From positions 6,903,484 to 6,967,483 of the forward strand of contig JAXIVH010000008.1 in NCBI GenBank assembly GCA_036785325.1: a stretch of 64,000 bases of DNA, given 5' to 3'. Source of the DNA: Urophycis tenuis. Lineage: Eukaryota > Chordata > Actinopteri > Gadiformes > Phycidae. The position numbers and the translations under genes are program-made. This document shows positions 52,604 through 64,000 of the stretch, piece after piece (within the stretch, counting starts at the first letter, position 1; every line of letters begins with the position of its first letter). Under the pieces are notes generated by a model. It did no database searches. It was not told the origin of the DNA and was given only the letters and a program-made list of their open reading frames with translations.

Positions 52604-52667
52604 GTGACCAATCACAAAGGAGATCTTATTTCAATGTTGGAATAAGATCTCGTCCGTGATTGGTCAC
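52604..52667. promoter_or_regulatory. Palindromic CCAAT element upstream of fam219a
   Basis: Two 27-base arms (52604-52630 and 52641-52667) are inverted copies matching at 24 positions around a 10-base loop. Each arm carries GTGACCAATCAC, so there is one CCAAT box in each orientation. The element lies 194-257 bases upstream of the fam219a ATG, inside the 1.08-kb head-to-head spacer with dnai1. Confidence 0.6.
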
Positions 52668-52860
52668 ATCGATATTCTGTAACCCGGAAGTAGGGCGGTG
52701 CTGCTGTTGAGCTGTCGAGTCACCTCTGCCAGGTTGGAGGAAAACAAACTGTCTGGTATAATGCGAAATAACGGGAGATCCTGCACATCAAATCCAAACC
52801 AGGGCGTGTAGAAACCTTGTTTTGAAAACAGGTCCAACTTATCAGCAGTGCTTCGCGAAA

Positions 52861-55800
52861 ATGATGGAGGAAATCGACCGGTTCCAAGTGCCTCCAGTCA
52901 ACGGAGAGACGCAGCCTCTGGTGAGCAGACGAGACGTTTCCATCACATCATTTTCTCCGATGATATGAATGTGAATCATATCGTTTGGATGACATGGTTG
53001 GTCATGTGAGTTTCTGTTCCCTTATCTTACGTGTGAGAGACCGTCGAGAGCAGTTCTGCTGTGCTGTAGAGCAGCGACTGTACGGGCTGGCTGTATGTTA
53101 CTGTCATTATGATGACGTTTGACTCGATTATTCACCTGCTCAGTGAAATACGGGGAGTGTAGCTGTATTGTCAAATCTTCTATGTGTCCATCTACAATTC
53201 TAGCTGCCTGTTCTCGACTACGGATCGGCATCTGGCAGAACGGTGACTGTGGTGATGAAATCCTTACTAGTTGGTTTCTGTCCCAGCCGAGACTGCGGAC
53301 TATTGCCTTGGCGGCTGACCAGAGGACAGGCCTAGTACTATCTGAGCATGGTCACGTTGAATAGGTACATATGTGCTCACCAAAACACATGAGGCACGAT
53401 CCCAAATGGTCTATTCTTTTCAGCATCATCTCAGTGACTATGGGTCAGTTGCATGTAGGCCTCTCCTCCATCCAGGCCCTGTTCTCCATCCTCCATCCTT
53501 CATCCTTCATCCCAAACAGCTGTCCCTCTCATGGTGTTGGCCCAAGGGCTGCTCGGTGCTTATCTCCGTGTCCAGGCTTGTTGAGGCAGGAGTCTCCGAG
53601 CAATGCAGGACATTTTTCTTCATGATGCAGGAGCATCTTGCTGTTTTAATCAGATTACTCCGGTTTCCTCTACGGTGTGCTAATGTGATGTTAGTTAGAG
53701 ATGACTTTATTCTGAATTATTTACTTGAGGATGCTATTCAAAACATAATAGTACTAAAATCCACTCATTCCCCATCCTATTTGTTATGGTATTATCATTC
53801 TGGAAATATCGATCGGTGCTGTGTTTTCTTTCACTAATCATTAAATATGTTTTTGCTCTCAGTCTACATTGGTCAGGTGTAATCTGACAAGCCCTTTGTA
53901 CTGACATAACTCGAACTGCAAATCTATTTGATGAAGGAAGTGGGCATGCACCAATGCTGGATAATCCTATTTGATGTCAAGGGAACAGATAATGGAACAA
54001 GTTCATGTTAGTACATGGAGGTGTGCCATTTTCCCGTGGATCCCTGTCCAATCCTGTTACTTGGCTTGTGTATTAAATTACATTAAATCAGTAAGTCATC
54101 AACAGTTTGATGCACACGCGATGATAAAGCACATGTCAACCACGCTGTGCGAGCTGGTTCTGAAATAAGATACACTTGTCTACTTGATGAGACAAGTGTA
54201 CTACACACTCGTGTATTGGTGTAGTGTTATTGGAACACGACACAGTCAAGTGTGATAGCCTTGTAAGGTCACATTAATCGGATGGATATGGTTCGTGCTT
54301 GTGTGACAGTGGGATCGCCTTTTGTTTATATTCTAGCTCCTGTTGTCATTCCTATTGACAACGCATTAGTCCCTTGATGGTCCCCTGATCTCCATGATAC
54401 CAGTCTCCTATTGGCCAGGGGCAATCTGTGATGTGTAATCCCACCAATCGGCTGCTGTCCACTGCGTCAGCAGCACAGTGCCTCTCCATCATAGTTGGTC
54501 GTAAAACAGCCCACCGTGTCGGCTGATGGAAGCGGACATACGGAGAGGTTGCTTCCTCAATCATTGTGTAACGTTGCGTGCGTGTGTGCACACACGCACA
54601 CGAGCACGGGGATTTTGCATATATATATATATATATATATCTGTCTCTGTCTATATATATATTCTGTCTCTCTCTGTCTATATATGTATATATGGCCATG
54701 TGCTTAAGACAGTTGTTCTGATGTCCTGAAGGTCAGAGCTGATTGCAGATTCCCAATCAGTGTTTTTGGATCAGATGGAAGCAGTGCCCAGTCACCCAGG
54801 TGTCCCCTTTCAGAGCGAAGGATCGACGTAGCGATCCCTCCTCGCATCTTATGCAGTTATTGGGTTTACGAAACCTACGGCAACAGTGTCATCAGTTATT
54901 GTGAACCTGTCACTCCTCTGTCCTCCGGGCCAGCACAGAGAAGACGCAGGCCTGTTGTCCCCCTCCGCACATTATTTCATTGTTTTATATGAATGCACGT
55001 TTGACCATTTCTACTGCTATGATAAAATATTCCCTCGTCTCCAGCGCCGGCCACACGCCGTTGTCACGGGTCCCAGAAGCCCGTCACTAACCCACCAACA
55101 GCTCCCAGAATAGAGCCTCTATTGCTTTTGATATTTCCTGTTAAAGGACGCCGGTGGATCCCTTGTTGATGACCTCATTGATGCCGAATCCCCTTTTCAT
55201 CATTCGGCGGCGCGGGCTCTGATAAAAGCTCCCGTGGCTGTTGTTCTCCAAACGGACCCAAAACCTCCGCCTGCAGTGCGTGTGTGTGTGTGGGGGGGGG
55301 GAGCAGCAGGGAAGAAGAGCGATTTGCGTTGCGCCGTATGCCTAATGATCCAAGGGAAGTGCCTATCTGTCACCGGCGCCATGAAAGGCTCCACGTCTGG
55401 AGGGGAGGCTCTTTCAGGGAGACCCCCCCCCACCGCGTGCACCTCCTCTCTCCGGCTCTCCTCCTCTCGAGGTCCCCCCCATCGTCTCCTCGCCGGCTCC
55501 CATTTGTTGTCTGAGTGCGTGGAGCGGGGGGCCGCGCCGTGTGATGCCTCTGTTGTTGTTGTTGTTGTGTTCACTGGATCGGGCGGCGGCGCCCGTAGCC
55601 GCCACGCAATCTCCCGATCATCTCTGGGAAGAGTATGGATCGAAATGGTCGCCGGCGGCTCTGATGACTCTGGTGTCACGACGTCATCACAAGCCACGGC
55701 GGGGCATGCCGGTCGCTGCTCTTTTCGCAGCGGGCCGCTGTTGTTCGGATGGATGAATGAATGAATGCGTGAAAGGAAATTAGATTCGACGCACAGTTCT

Positions 55801-58800
55801 CTGTTGGTTATTATTTGTAATTACTGTAATTGCTCGACACGTTCATTTGCCATCAGGGCCCTGTGTGATTTGGTTTTATTTGGTGTATGCCGTCATTCTG
55901 TCTGACGTTGGCAGCAAAAACAGATTTTAGGTCCATATCTGCATCTTAAGCCTCTGTCTAATCCTCCGAACAATATTTTGCTTTTCGAGTGATTAATGAC
56001 ATTGCCTTTAAAAGAATTGTGTTGATTACAAACGATGAATCTCTGTAGCCTGTCTCAGTCTAATTTGTGCCGTCTGGATGTTCTCTGAATAAATTAGTGG
56101 TTCATGTTTTAAGCCGCGGCGTCACAGCCGTGTCATGGAGTGCCTTTGTTGCCTTTTTCTCTTCTGGGACCCCAGCGTCTGATTTATCCCAGTGAATGCA
56201 GGCTAATTGTGAGGCTGCGCCTGGAAGCCTTTTCCCCATGTGGCCCTGTGGAGTCCTCCCCGTGTGCAACAAGAGCCGGCCTGTGGGCTAAACATAATGC
56301 GGGCCTCTGTTGGTGGAGCAGGCCGAGGCCCAGGCCAACGTAGCCCCAGACCCAGCGCCCTGTACGTCAGGAAACCTCCCTTTCAACAGAACCCCCCTCT
56401 GTTCTCCCACGACCTCGCCCCTCTTGTGTTGTCAGCGCGGGATGAGAGGCCGGTGAACCCTCCTCTCTCTCTCTCTCTGGGCTCTCTGGGTCTGCCGACC
56501 CCTGGCAGCCGCGGTGGCTTACTATAGTCCTTCTGGGGAGAGGGATGCTAGCAGGGCTTCAATAGAGGCTCCCGCTACACGCTGTGTTCAGGGTTGAATA
56601 GGGTTCAACCTTGAATAGACCATAACCTGCAAATGCCGTTGCCATTACTCCCGTTAAGGATGTAAGTGAACATTGATGGAATAAAATGGAATGTCATCTA
56701 TGAATGTATACTATGTCGGCGGCATGAAGTTATACTATGGTATGGCTTGTTACAAACAGGTCATGTTTAATCAGAGCTGCTGAGCATTCCTGTCACACTC
56801 TGTTTTTCTTTCAGGACCCTGCAGCATCTTCCACCTCAGAGGCAGACTCTGACACCAGGGAGGGAGAGACGGTGGCCATGAACTACAAGCCTTCGCCACT
56901 GCAAGTTCAAATAGGTACTACAACCCCCACAATGCATAAATCATACCTCAGAGAGTGTCAAGGCTAGTAAAGAGTTTGTGCCTCTCGCCTTATTAGAAGG
57001 ACACAGTTGGTAATGCAGTTTTAAAATCATATTTTGTATATAAGGTGGTGCGGGTACATGTGGTTTGGTGTATTCCAGCAAGTCATGTATAAAAAATAAC
57101 TGTTTGTTGTAAATGCTAAATATTTAATGGTGAATATATCATATTCGACCTGCTAGCTGGAAATCTGGGGGTCCATTTGACTATTAAAAGCAGCAAACGC
57201 ATATTACGAAAACAGACAAATTCAATGACTATCGATCCACATGCTCATGCAGTCCACCATCTTGAGTGGCTCGATCAATAGTGAGTTGTTCAGCTCAGTT
57301 TGAGCCGAGGCTCTTTCTGTGCTAGCCTGTTAGATTAAAACACCCAGAGTGGACAGGTTGAAGTTAAGTCATTGTTTAGAAGACGGACTCACACGTTTTC
57401 CTCACCCAGTCTTTAGCCCTCTTTTATATCGGTGCCTGGACTGGATTAAGTCATGTCAGCAATAAGATGCATTAATATAAAGCACGGTGGCATGCCGCAT
57501 TGGGGAGACATTACAGTAGAGAAGTCCCAGGTAAACTGGTTTGCATTGATTGTCGTGCAATATGGCCATTCATACAAGCACTATACATACTCAATATGTC
57601 TGCTTTGTCAGGAAAGTGGGCAGGATAGCCTAGTGCAGTGGTTCCCAAACTTTTTGTGCCCAAGGCACACCAAAGGACAAGTAAAAATCTCAAGGCACAC
57701 CTATTGTGCAAAATAGCATTTATATCACGTATTATTACTCATATAATTTAAAATATCTGTAAATGTGCATTGTTATTTTATTAATGCCAAAGAAATTGTG
57801 ACAAAGACTCATTACTCATGAAATATTTATTAACAAAATATTTCAAAAATGTATTCGAAACTTTATCAAATTAGGCTTCATCAACGCAGCAACACAAAAA
57901 AAGATAAATGAAGAAAAATGAGGCAAGAATTAAAAGAAATGTTTTTAGGTATATAGCTTGCCTCTCTCTGTATTATGAATTGAGTCCATACAAAGTATTG
58001 ATAAACTAAATTAAATAATAATTATTTTTGTGTAGTTGTATATTGCAATAATAATGTATGTTTGTCACAAAATCCCACGGCACACCTGGAGTTGCCTCAC
58101 GGCACACCGTTTGTGAGCCAATAGCCTAGTGGTTAGGATGTTCCCATTCCCATGCGAAATGCAACGGGTTCAATTCCCAATTGGACGCAGCCTACCAGTA
58201 TCCTTGAGCAAGAGGCGTCACCCTAGCCCCCGGTTAGGGTTAGGACTTTGTAATTTATAATTTCCATTTTCCAATTTTGTAAAACAACTGCAAGGAAAAA
58301 AATAAGGAACTGCAAGAGCAGTGGGGAGGCTCTTGGGATATCGCGTGGGGTGTTAACCGACGATGTCATATCCTGTGGCTGCTCAGAGAAACAGAGGGAT
58401 CTGGCCAGGAAGGGCTCCGTGAAGAACGGCACGATGGGAAGCCCCGTGAACCAGCAGCCCAAGAAGAACGCCAGGACAAGGTAAAGACTGGGGCCCTGTG
58501 TCTACCACTGCGCAGCCAACGCACTGCCACACCACAGCAGGACAGAACTTTGAGAAGGCTCAGATGCAAAAGCTGCTCCACAACACCGGAGGCCCTCATT
58601 ATTATTTTTCCGCCAACCCACCTGGGAAGCCGTCTCCTTCCTGATGTAATCACAGCACACACGCGGCGGGCGCCACTCTTTCACAAGGCTCAGGATTTCT
58701 GAGTGTAAACAATAATTGGGATTCTGTTGTGATTGCTGGACGAGTGGGGACGCGAAAGGCAGCCCTGCAATGGTGGGCCTTTTAAAGAAGGGAGGATTAG

Positions 58801-61336
58801 CTGCCCCCACACAGGCTAGGGGTCAGCAGATTAACGCCAATTTCCTGTGTGAGCCGGTGTTTCCCTCTATGATGGCTAGTAGTTATGGGGCGGCAGTCGC
58901 TCGGTAGGTAGAGCTCAGTAGATAGAGCGGGTGGACAGGGCGGTTCGATCCCCTTGATCCCCTCTCCTCCTCCAACTGTCCACATGTCGAACCCCACAAA
59001 TGTACTGATTGTAAGTGGCTTTGGACAAAAGCGTCTGCTAAATGCCCCCTTTACCCTTAGTTATGGAGCAGGTCTCCTTAACTATTTCTTTCACGGTTGT
59101 GTGATGGTGCCTGTGAAGCAAAAAATGCATTCATGATGATGTCCTTGTTGTTGTTGTTGTTTTCTTTTCCTGTCCGTTCTTCAGACTGGTGGTTCCAAAC
59201 AAAGGCTACTCGTCCTTAGACCAGAGTCCGGACGAGAAGCCCCTGGTGGCCCTGGACACTGACAGGTAACAGCTTTCTGTTTGTCCTCCTCACTCTTGTA
59301 TTTTCACCCCCCCCATCTCTTGACACATTTACGGTAAAAATGTATGCTGAAGGTACGAACTGCGTTTGGTATCATTCCACGGCAGATTCTGATGGTTTTT
59401 TTTTTGAAAGGGAACATACAGTGCATGCGTGTTTTGTCGACGCCCTGTCGTGTAACTTGAAACACAACGTCTTCATCATGGCTGCGGTGCACTGGGGGGT
59501 GTGTGGAATCACGATTTCCTCTCCTGAAGGACGAGGCCCCTCCGATTATCACGAGACATGATTGGATTTGGACAGCCAATCATCTCTGAGACCTCCCCCC
59601 ACCCCCACCCCCACCCCCCCCCATTTGGCCCTGACCCACTGTGACAGTGCTTCTGGCACCGTCTTAAGCCCCCCGGGAGCGTTGTACTGCTCAGGGCGTC
59701 TCACTCGCGTGGAATAAGCCCTGGCTGAACAAGCTGGGAGATTACATCACTTTGTATTACATCATGCACTGGCATGCTCGCCGGTGCACAATGAACGGCA
59801 CAGTGGCGTGTCACTTTAAAAAAAAGAAAGATACTCACTCGATTCAATTACACTGTTTACACTGGGCACGTGATTAGTCCGGGTTGGTGATCCGGATTGA
59901 CGCACCGCAATTGAGCCTGTCGTGACGGCGGGGGGGCTGTGTGTGTGTGTGTGTGTTATCGGGGAGACGGAGCTAAAAGTGGCTGTTGTGGTTCATTTGT
60001 GAATGCGGTTTGCGTGTCTGAATACATCTTTTGTTTTTTGTTGTTTTTTTTATGCTACCAATCATCTCAAAAAAGGTTTCCAAAATGTCTGTTTAATGAA
60101 TCGTTTCAAAATGCCTGCTGCTTCACTTTTTTAATTGCAACAGGAAGCTATCAAAATAATTACGTTGGGGATGTATTTATTAGAAATGGCTTTGTTTTTA
60201 TTTCTTTTACGTTTCCATTCCTTCCACTGGATAGTCCAATATGTAACTTAATAACACTTATAATCCTCTTCTCCAGCGACGACGACTTTGACATGTCCAG
60301 ATACTCGTCATCGGGATACTCCTCAGCCGAGGTGAGATGTCTGAGGGACCAGGTACCTATAAACACACTATGGTCTATAATAAACACCACCCTGCCCAAC
60401 CACGTCATCACCTCCCATCACCTCGTCCCATACCCACGCCAGACTGCCAGCCACCCACCCACCCCTCGACCTGGGGTCTGGGGGGGCCAAGCCTCGCCTA
60501 AGGTCCATATAGAGAACCGGGCCTGCTGTACCACCTGTGTGTCCTTCCCTTTTTAGTCTTCCCTTTGGTCTTCATTGTGGATTGTGTGTGTCGCCATGTT
60601 CCTCCATCAAGCATCCCTTTTTGTTGTAATGCATGCTTTTCACAATGGTGAAAAGCATGCGCTATCGTGACAGCATACTCATTTGGTGCCATAGGAGTGA
60701 CAGTGTGATGATGGGTGTGGTCAAAAGCCACGCCACGCCTGATTGGCTACGCTGCACAGCCAATAGGAAACTTCCACTCTGGAAAAGCTCGTTCAAGTTC
60801 AAGTCGTTTATTATCAGATGTAACAGCGTCACTTCCAGTTACACTGGACAGTTAGATGTTCTGGACAAGGTCTGTTCCAACTGGGTAGGAACATCAAAGA
60901 ACAATAAAATGGAATAGAATAAAAGTATCAAGGAACAAAATAAAAGTAGCAACGGAGCGTTGTTAGAAGTGGCAGACTTAATCTTCCAGAGACCAAACGG
61001 TCCATTTTCATACTGGGGTGACAAAGTGATTTGGGGGGGGGTCTACTTCCCCTTTAATACATACATGAAGGGTCCTCTGAATGATGAGTCAGCGCTGGCT
61101 TTGGAAACGAACCTCTGCTGACGTCCTGTGTTGGTTCTTTTTTGTCTTTTTGTCTTTTTTGTGTTTGACGCGTGCAGCAGATCAACCAGGACCTGAACAT
61201 CCAGCTGCTGAAGGACGGCTACCGTCTGGACGAGATCCCCGATGATGAGGACCTGGACCTGATCCCGCCCAAAGCCGTCAACCCCACCTGCATCTGCTGC
61301 CAGTCGGCTCCCTCCACGGCCTGTCAGATCCAGTAG
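52861..61336 (+). CDS. fam219a: FAM219A family protein
   Basis: Six exons: 52861-52920, 56815-56914, 58387-58480, 59185-59265, 60277-60331, 61178-61336. They join in frame to 182 residues plus TAG at 61334-61336. Sequence is nearly identical to vertebrate FAM219A: MMEEIDRFQVP at the start, EGETVAMNYKPSPLQVQ, NGTMGSPVNQQPKKN, ARTRLVVPNKGYSSLDQSPD, DSDDDFDMSRYSSSGYSSAE, and INQDLNIQLLKDGYRLDEIP near the end, with a C-terminal Cys cluster (CICC). There is no signal peptide or membrane segment; it is Ser- and Asp-rich and probably largely disordered. Molecular function is unknown. The last exon has tandem acceptors (GCAGCAG), and exon 60277-60331 has a second in-frame donor 21 bases on. It is divergent from dnai1, as in human. 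Confidence 0.95.
52921..56814. other. fam219a intron 1
   Basis: About 3.9 kb. No exon recognised. It includes a TA-rich run at 54621-54690 and a GC-richer block at about 55200-55740, open on both strands but without a family match. Large first introns often hold enhancers; nothing specific is visible. Confidence 0.5.
57636..58107 (+). mobile_element. Putative hAT-type non-autonomous element inserted in a SINE
   Basis: Starts CAGTGGTTCCCAAACTTTTT, the form typical of hAT terminal repeats, and ends in a degraded inverted version (GGCACACCGTTTGTGAGCC). The sequence ATAGCCTAGTG occurs at both edges (57625-57635 and 58111-58121), consistent with a duplicated target site of about 8 bases plus chance identity. 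The interior is AT-rich with no transposase frame. Confidence 0.55.
58108..58235 (+). mobile_element. SINE body interrupted by the hAT-like element
   Basis: The A-box-like TAGCCTAGTGGTTAGGATG and B-box-like GGGTTCAATTCCC precede CCTTGAGCAAGAGGCG. The left end of this SINE appears to continue before 57636. Confidence 0.6.
58888..59055 (+). mobile_element. tRNA-derived SINE in fam219a intron
   Basis: GGGGCGGCAGTCGCTCGGTAGG head, GGTTCGATCCCC B box, and 3' module GTAAGTGGCTTTGGACAAAA GCGTCTGCTAAATG. Same family as 11790-11954. Confidence 0.8.
60631..60660. repeat. Perfect short inverted repeat
   Basis: GCATGCTTTTCAC (60631-60643) and its exact reverse complement (60648-60660) around a 4-base loop, in the last intron of fam219a. 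Confidence 0.9.
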
Positions 61337-61990
61337 CAAACGCCACACCCCCCCCCCCCCCAACCGCCCCCCCCACCCACCCACCCACCCACCCCACCCA
61401 AACCCCACCCACCCACCGCGCTGAAGTCAGTTAACCACCAGGGCGACACCATGGCTGGTTACTTTGGAGAAAAAAAAAATTAGCTGGCCTTCGGCGAAAT
61501 AGTTAGTGAATCTTAAAAAAGAAACGAAAAGAAATTATAATCTCAAGAGAAAGGGTTGAGTTGTACATTAGCTGTGAACGCGCTCTCCTCCTATGGTAGG
61601 ACCCCGTGCGTCTTTCTCTCCCTGGTGTACTCAGAGGGGACTGCGAAACTGAAAAATAATCCTCCTTTTTTTTTTGGTTTCTCCTCTGTTGACTCTTTCA
61701 TTTTCCTCCTTTTAATGAACTGTGTGGAAGGGCAAAAGGGGCCAGACGTTGTCGGAAATAGAAAGGGAAGCCGTGGGATCAGACCAGACCAAAGGGGGCA
61801 GCGCACCAGACATTCACTCTGCGCCCAGTGACGACTCGTGTCACGTGTGGGTTTTAAGGGTCTCGGAAAGGAAAGGCGACGGCCATTGGTGTAGTTCTTT
61901 CCCCCCCCCCCCCCCCCCCCCCCACCCTGCTCTTGATTCGCCCTTCCCATCACTTTGTGTTGTCTTCCTGTTTATGAATGACTATAGGAA

Positions 61991-62027
<37 letters not shown>

Positions 62028-64000
62028 TGTGTGTGTATGAAAGATTGTACAGGAACTGTAAAAAACAAAAAAACAAAAAAAAAAACAAACAAAACAATGC
62101 TAATGCTTATAATTACACCTGTTAATGGAGTCGTTGAATTGCCAGTCGCTACAACAGTTGAGTAATGTAGCTAAAAACAGTCAGCTGTTATAGTGACGTC
62201 ATAACTACTTAAATAGGTCAAATTCTGAATCGATTTTAACTTTAGGTATTTTACCAAGAACAGAGAAAAAAAAAATAACCGAGGGAGAAAGCATAAGACC
62301 GTTCTGCATGTTGCTCGTGGCTCGTGTACAGCCCATGCCGGTGATTATCAGCCTCCAGCTACAACACACTTTAGTGCCAAGTAGTTACGTTGGTCGCACT
62401 TTCATACATCCATACAGTATTACCTTCACTTTTGCTGCAATGTCCTTAGGTGGAAAAGAAGGAACTTGACGCTGTTTTAGATTTTAATGGCAGAATACAC
62501 AAGTTAACTCTATTTTTATTCCCTTGTCTTTTACTTGGAGAGCAAGTAAAGTACTGGGATACCAAAAGGGAGAAGACTTTTTTTTTTTGGTTGCGGGCCA
62601 CGTCAAAATCACAGAGCCACTTTGTTTGGGCGAGATGGTGATCTGTCTGCCAGAATACATGTGAGCTGAAGAAAATTATGTCGCCCATTTTGGTTGCTTC
62701 ACAGTGTTTGCAAAAGACGTGCAGTAATGGCGGCCATCTTCCCCAAAGCCAGGTAACGAAATGGGGTAGTGTAAGGAGGAAACGGGGAACATGTGACCCC
62801 CGCGGGCATCATTGGAACCCCGATATCCTTCTGAAGGGGACTGAATATTGAGAGAGAGCGAGGGCTGGCGTTAGCTGGTGGTGTCGTGCGATGCTGAGAT
62901 GGCTACCAACGCTGTGCACCACGACTCTCCATTTATTACGTTCTATCAAAAGTCTCTTCTTTTCCCTTTCTCCTTTTTTTTTTTTGGTTTTTGTGTTAGT
63001 ATTTTTGTGTTGTATGTGTCCACATTTGCACATCACCTTTTTTTAAAACCGTGTGTTCAGGTTCGTCGGATTCAGAAGCGACGTTGGTTGTTTTTGTCGG
63101 ACAGAAACTGGACCCGTGATGTAAAAAAAAACTACACGTAGAGTATGTAGCACCCCGCTGGGGTACAGCCGTCGTTTTCCCCCTGGAGCCCCTGAATAAC
63201 CGTGCATGGAAGGGAAGCGGTTCAGTGTTTTTTAGACGCCCCTCGCTGGGCTCCTCGGGTTACTGTAGAACCAGCGGCGCGCTATGATTTCCAATAGAAG
63301 CAATTTAATATATTGTTTAGGGATATATTGACTACACTGAAAGTTTTACATGATGGTGTTTTTTTTTAATTTTTTAAAATTTTATTTTATTGTATGTGCC
63401 ATTGCATTTCTGTTTGGTTGATAAGTACGTGCTGTTGTTTTGATGATCCTAAGTATTAGATTTATAGTTTGGTGGATTTGAAAAATGTACACTAGCCGGG
63501 ATCTGCTCTTCATTCTGGACGCGGAGGGGGGCAACCCCCAGCGAAGGCTGGTGGGCCGCGGCGACTCGACCGTGCTCCTGACGGAGCGGCTTGTGGCCCT
63601 TCAAGTCGCTGCTCTCTGTCTGTATATTTGTGTGTGTGTGCGCGGGGGCCGTGGCTGGTTTCCGAGCGCTGGATCAGAGGACGTTGCGACTGAGCAGCAC
63701 CATCACGGGTATATTGAAGTGAAATCGAACCGTATTGTAGACTTCGACAATTCCGTGCTTTTTCAAACATTCATTTCAAATGGCTTTTAACTGAGATGTT
63801 ACACATGAGTAGTTTGGATTTCAGATTTTTGTCCCCCCCCCCCCCCCCCCCCCCCCCTCCCCCCCACCACCACCACCACCACCAAAATGCACAGCAAATC
63901 TCCCCGTTGCCACAAAAGTGTTCCACACGTACACTGAGGGAAGTGTTCCTAATACCAAGTTTACAAAACCTAATGTATTGCCTGAAAAAAAGTGTGGATG
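61337..64000 (+). other. fam219a: fam219a 3' untranslated region, continuing to window edge
   Basis: No exon or repeat family is recognised after the stop codon. The stretch has C-runs (61347-61430, 61902-61923, 63834-63858), U-rich tracts and a TG run (61988-62035). No canonical AATAAA was noticed, so the transcript end may lie beyond the window; the region is assigned to the UTR by position only. Confidence 0.45.

Larger units (their letters stand above)
51779..52860. promoter_or_regulatory. Head-to-head promoter region of dnai1 and fam219a
   Basis: The two start codons diverge and are 1.08 kb apart; the same divergent pair exists in human 9p13. The region holds the X-box and CCAAT palindrome listed separately. 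No TATA box was found. The 5' untranslated leader of fam219a probably occupies about 52690-52860. Confidence 0.6.

Noticed and set aside
55200..55764. Overlapping frames of about 170 codons on both strands in fam219a intron 1
   Set aside because: GC-rich block open in both directions without family match; no evidence of an exon joining fam219a in phase.

Overview
The window is nuclear DNA of a vertebrate, almost certainly a ray-finned (teleost) fish. Genes are split into many short exons with GT-AG introns, introns are short, dinucleotide (CA/TG, GA, TA) microsatellites are extremely dense, and several tRNA-headed SINEs carry a 3' module common in teleosts. There are two 200-N assembly gaps (8982-9181 and 36956-37155). 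No bacterial-style operon, CRISPR array, rRNA or intact tRNA gene was seen. All gene calls rest on exon-by-exon translation, conserved splice sites and consistent reading phase, compared with remembered vertebrate families; no search was run.

Layout, left to right. (1) 1128-17212, minus strand: citron Rho-interacting kinase (cit). Nine 5' exons encode the N-terminal extension and kinase domain; eleven later exons encode the end of the coiled coil, the C1 zinc finger and the PH domain. The CNH domain lies off the left edge. About 690 residues of central coiled coil are absent, and an assembly gap sits in the interval where they belong. (2) 18137-19993, minus: a beta-crystallin, best matched to crybb3, with an unusual Pro/Asn-rich C-terminal tail. 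(3) 22599-35672, minus: the fish counterpart of human KIAA1671, a tankyrase-1-binding-protein-like protein, here with a very long Glu/Arg-rich helical region. (4) 39249-51778, minus: dnai1, the axonemal outer-arm dynein intermediate chain 1, with 18 exons present and the last ~90 residues missing, probably in the second gap. (5) 52861-61336, plus: fam219a, a complete small conserved protein of 182 residues in six exons, followed by a long 3' untranslated region.

Two neighbour pairs repeat known human arrangements: crybb3 next to KIAA1671 (human 22q11), and dnai1 head-to-head with fam219a (human 9p13). Human CIT is on 12q24. The genes do not form one pathway: they act in cytokinesis (cit), lens structure (crybb3), an uncharacterised tankyrase-binder-like role (kiaa1671), ciliary motility (dnai1) and an unknown role (fam219a). 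The most interesting signals are a cit kinase domain with substitutions in its glycine loop and P+1 loop, a one-base phase break in a cit exon, UG-repeat tracts directly upstream of many cit 3' splice sites, a palindromic CCAAT element and near-consensus X-box between dnai1 and fam219a, and lineage-specific repeat expansion inside coding exons.
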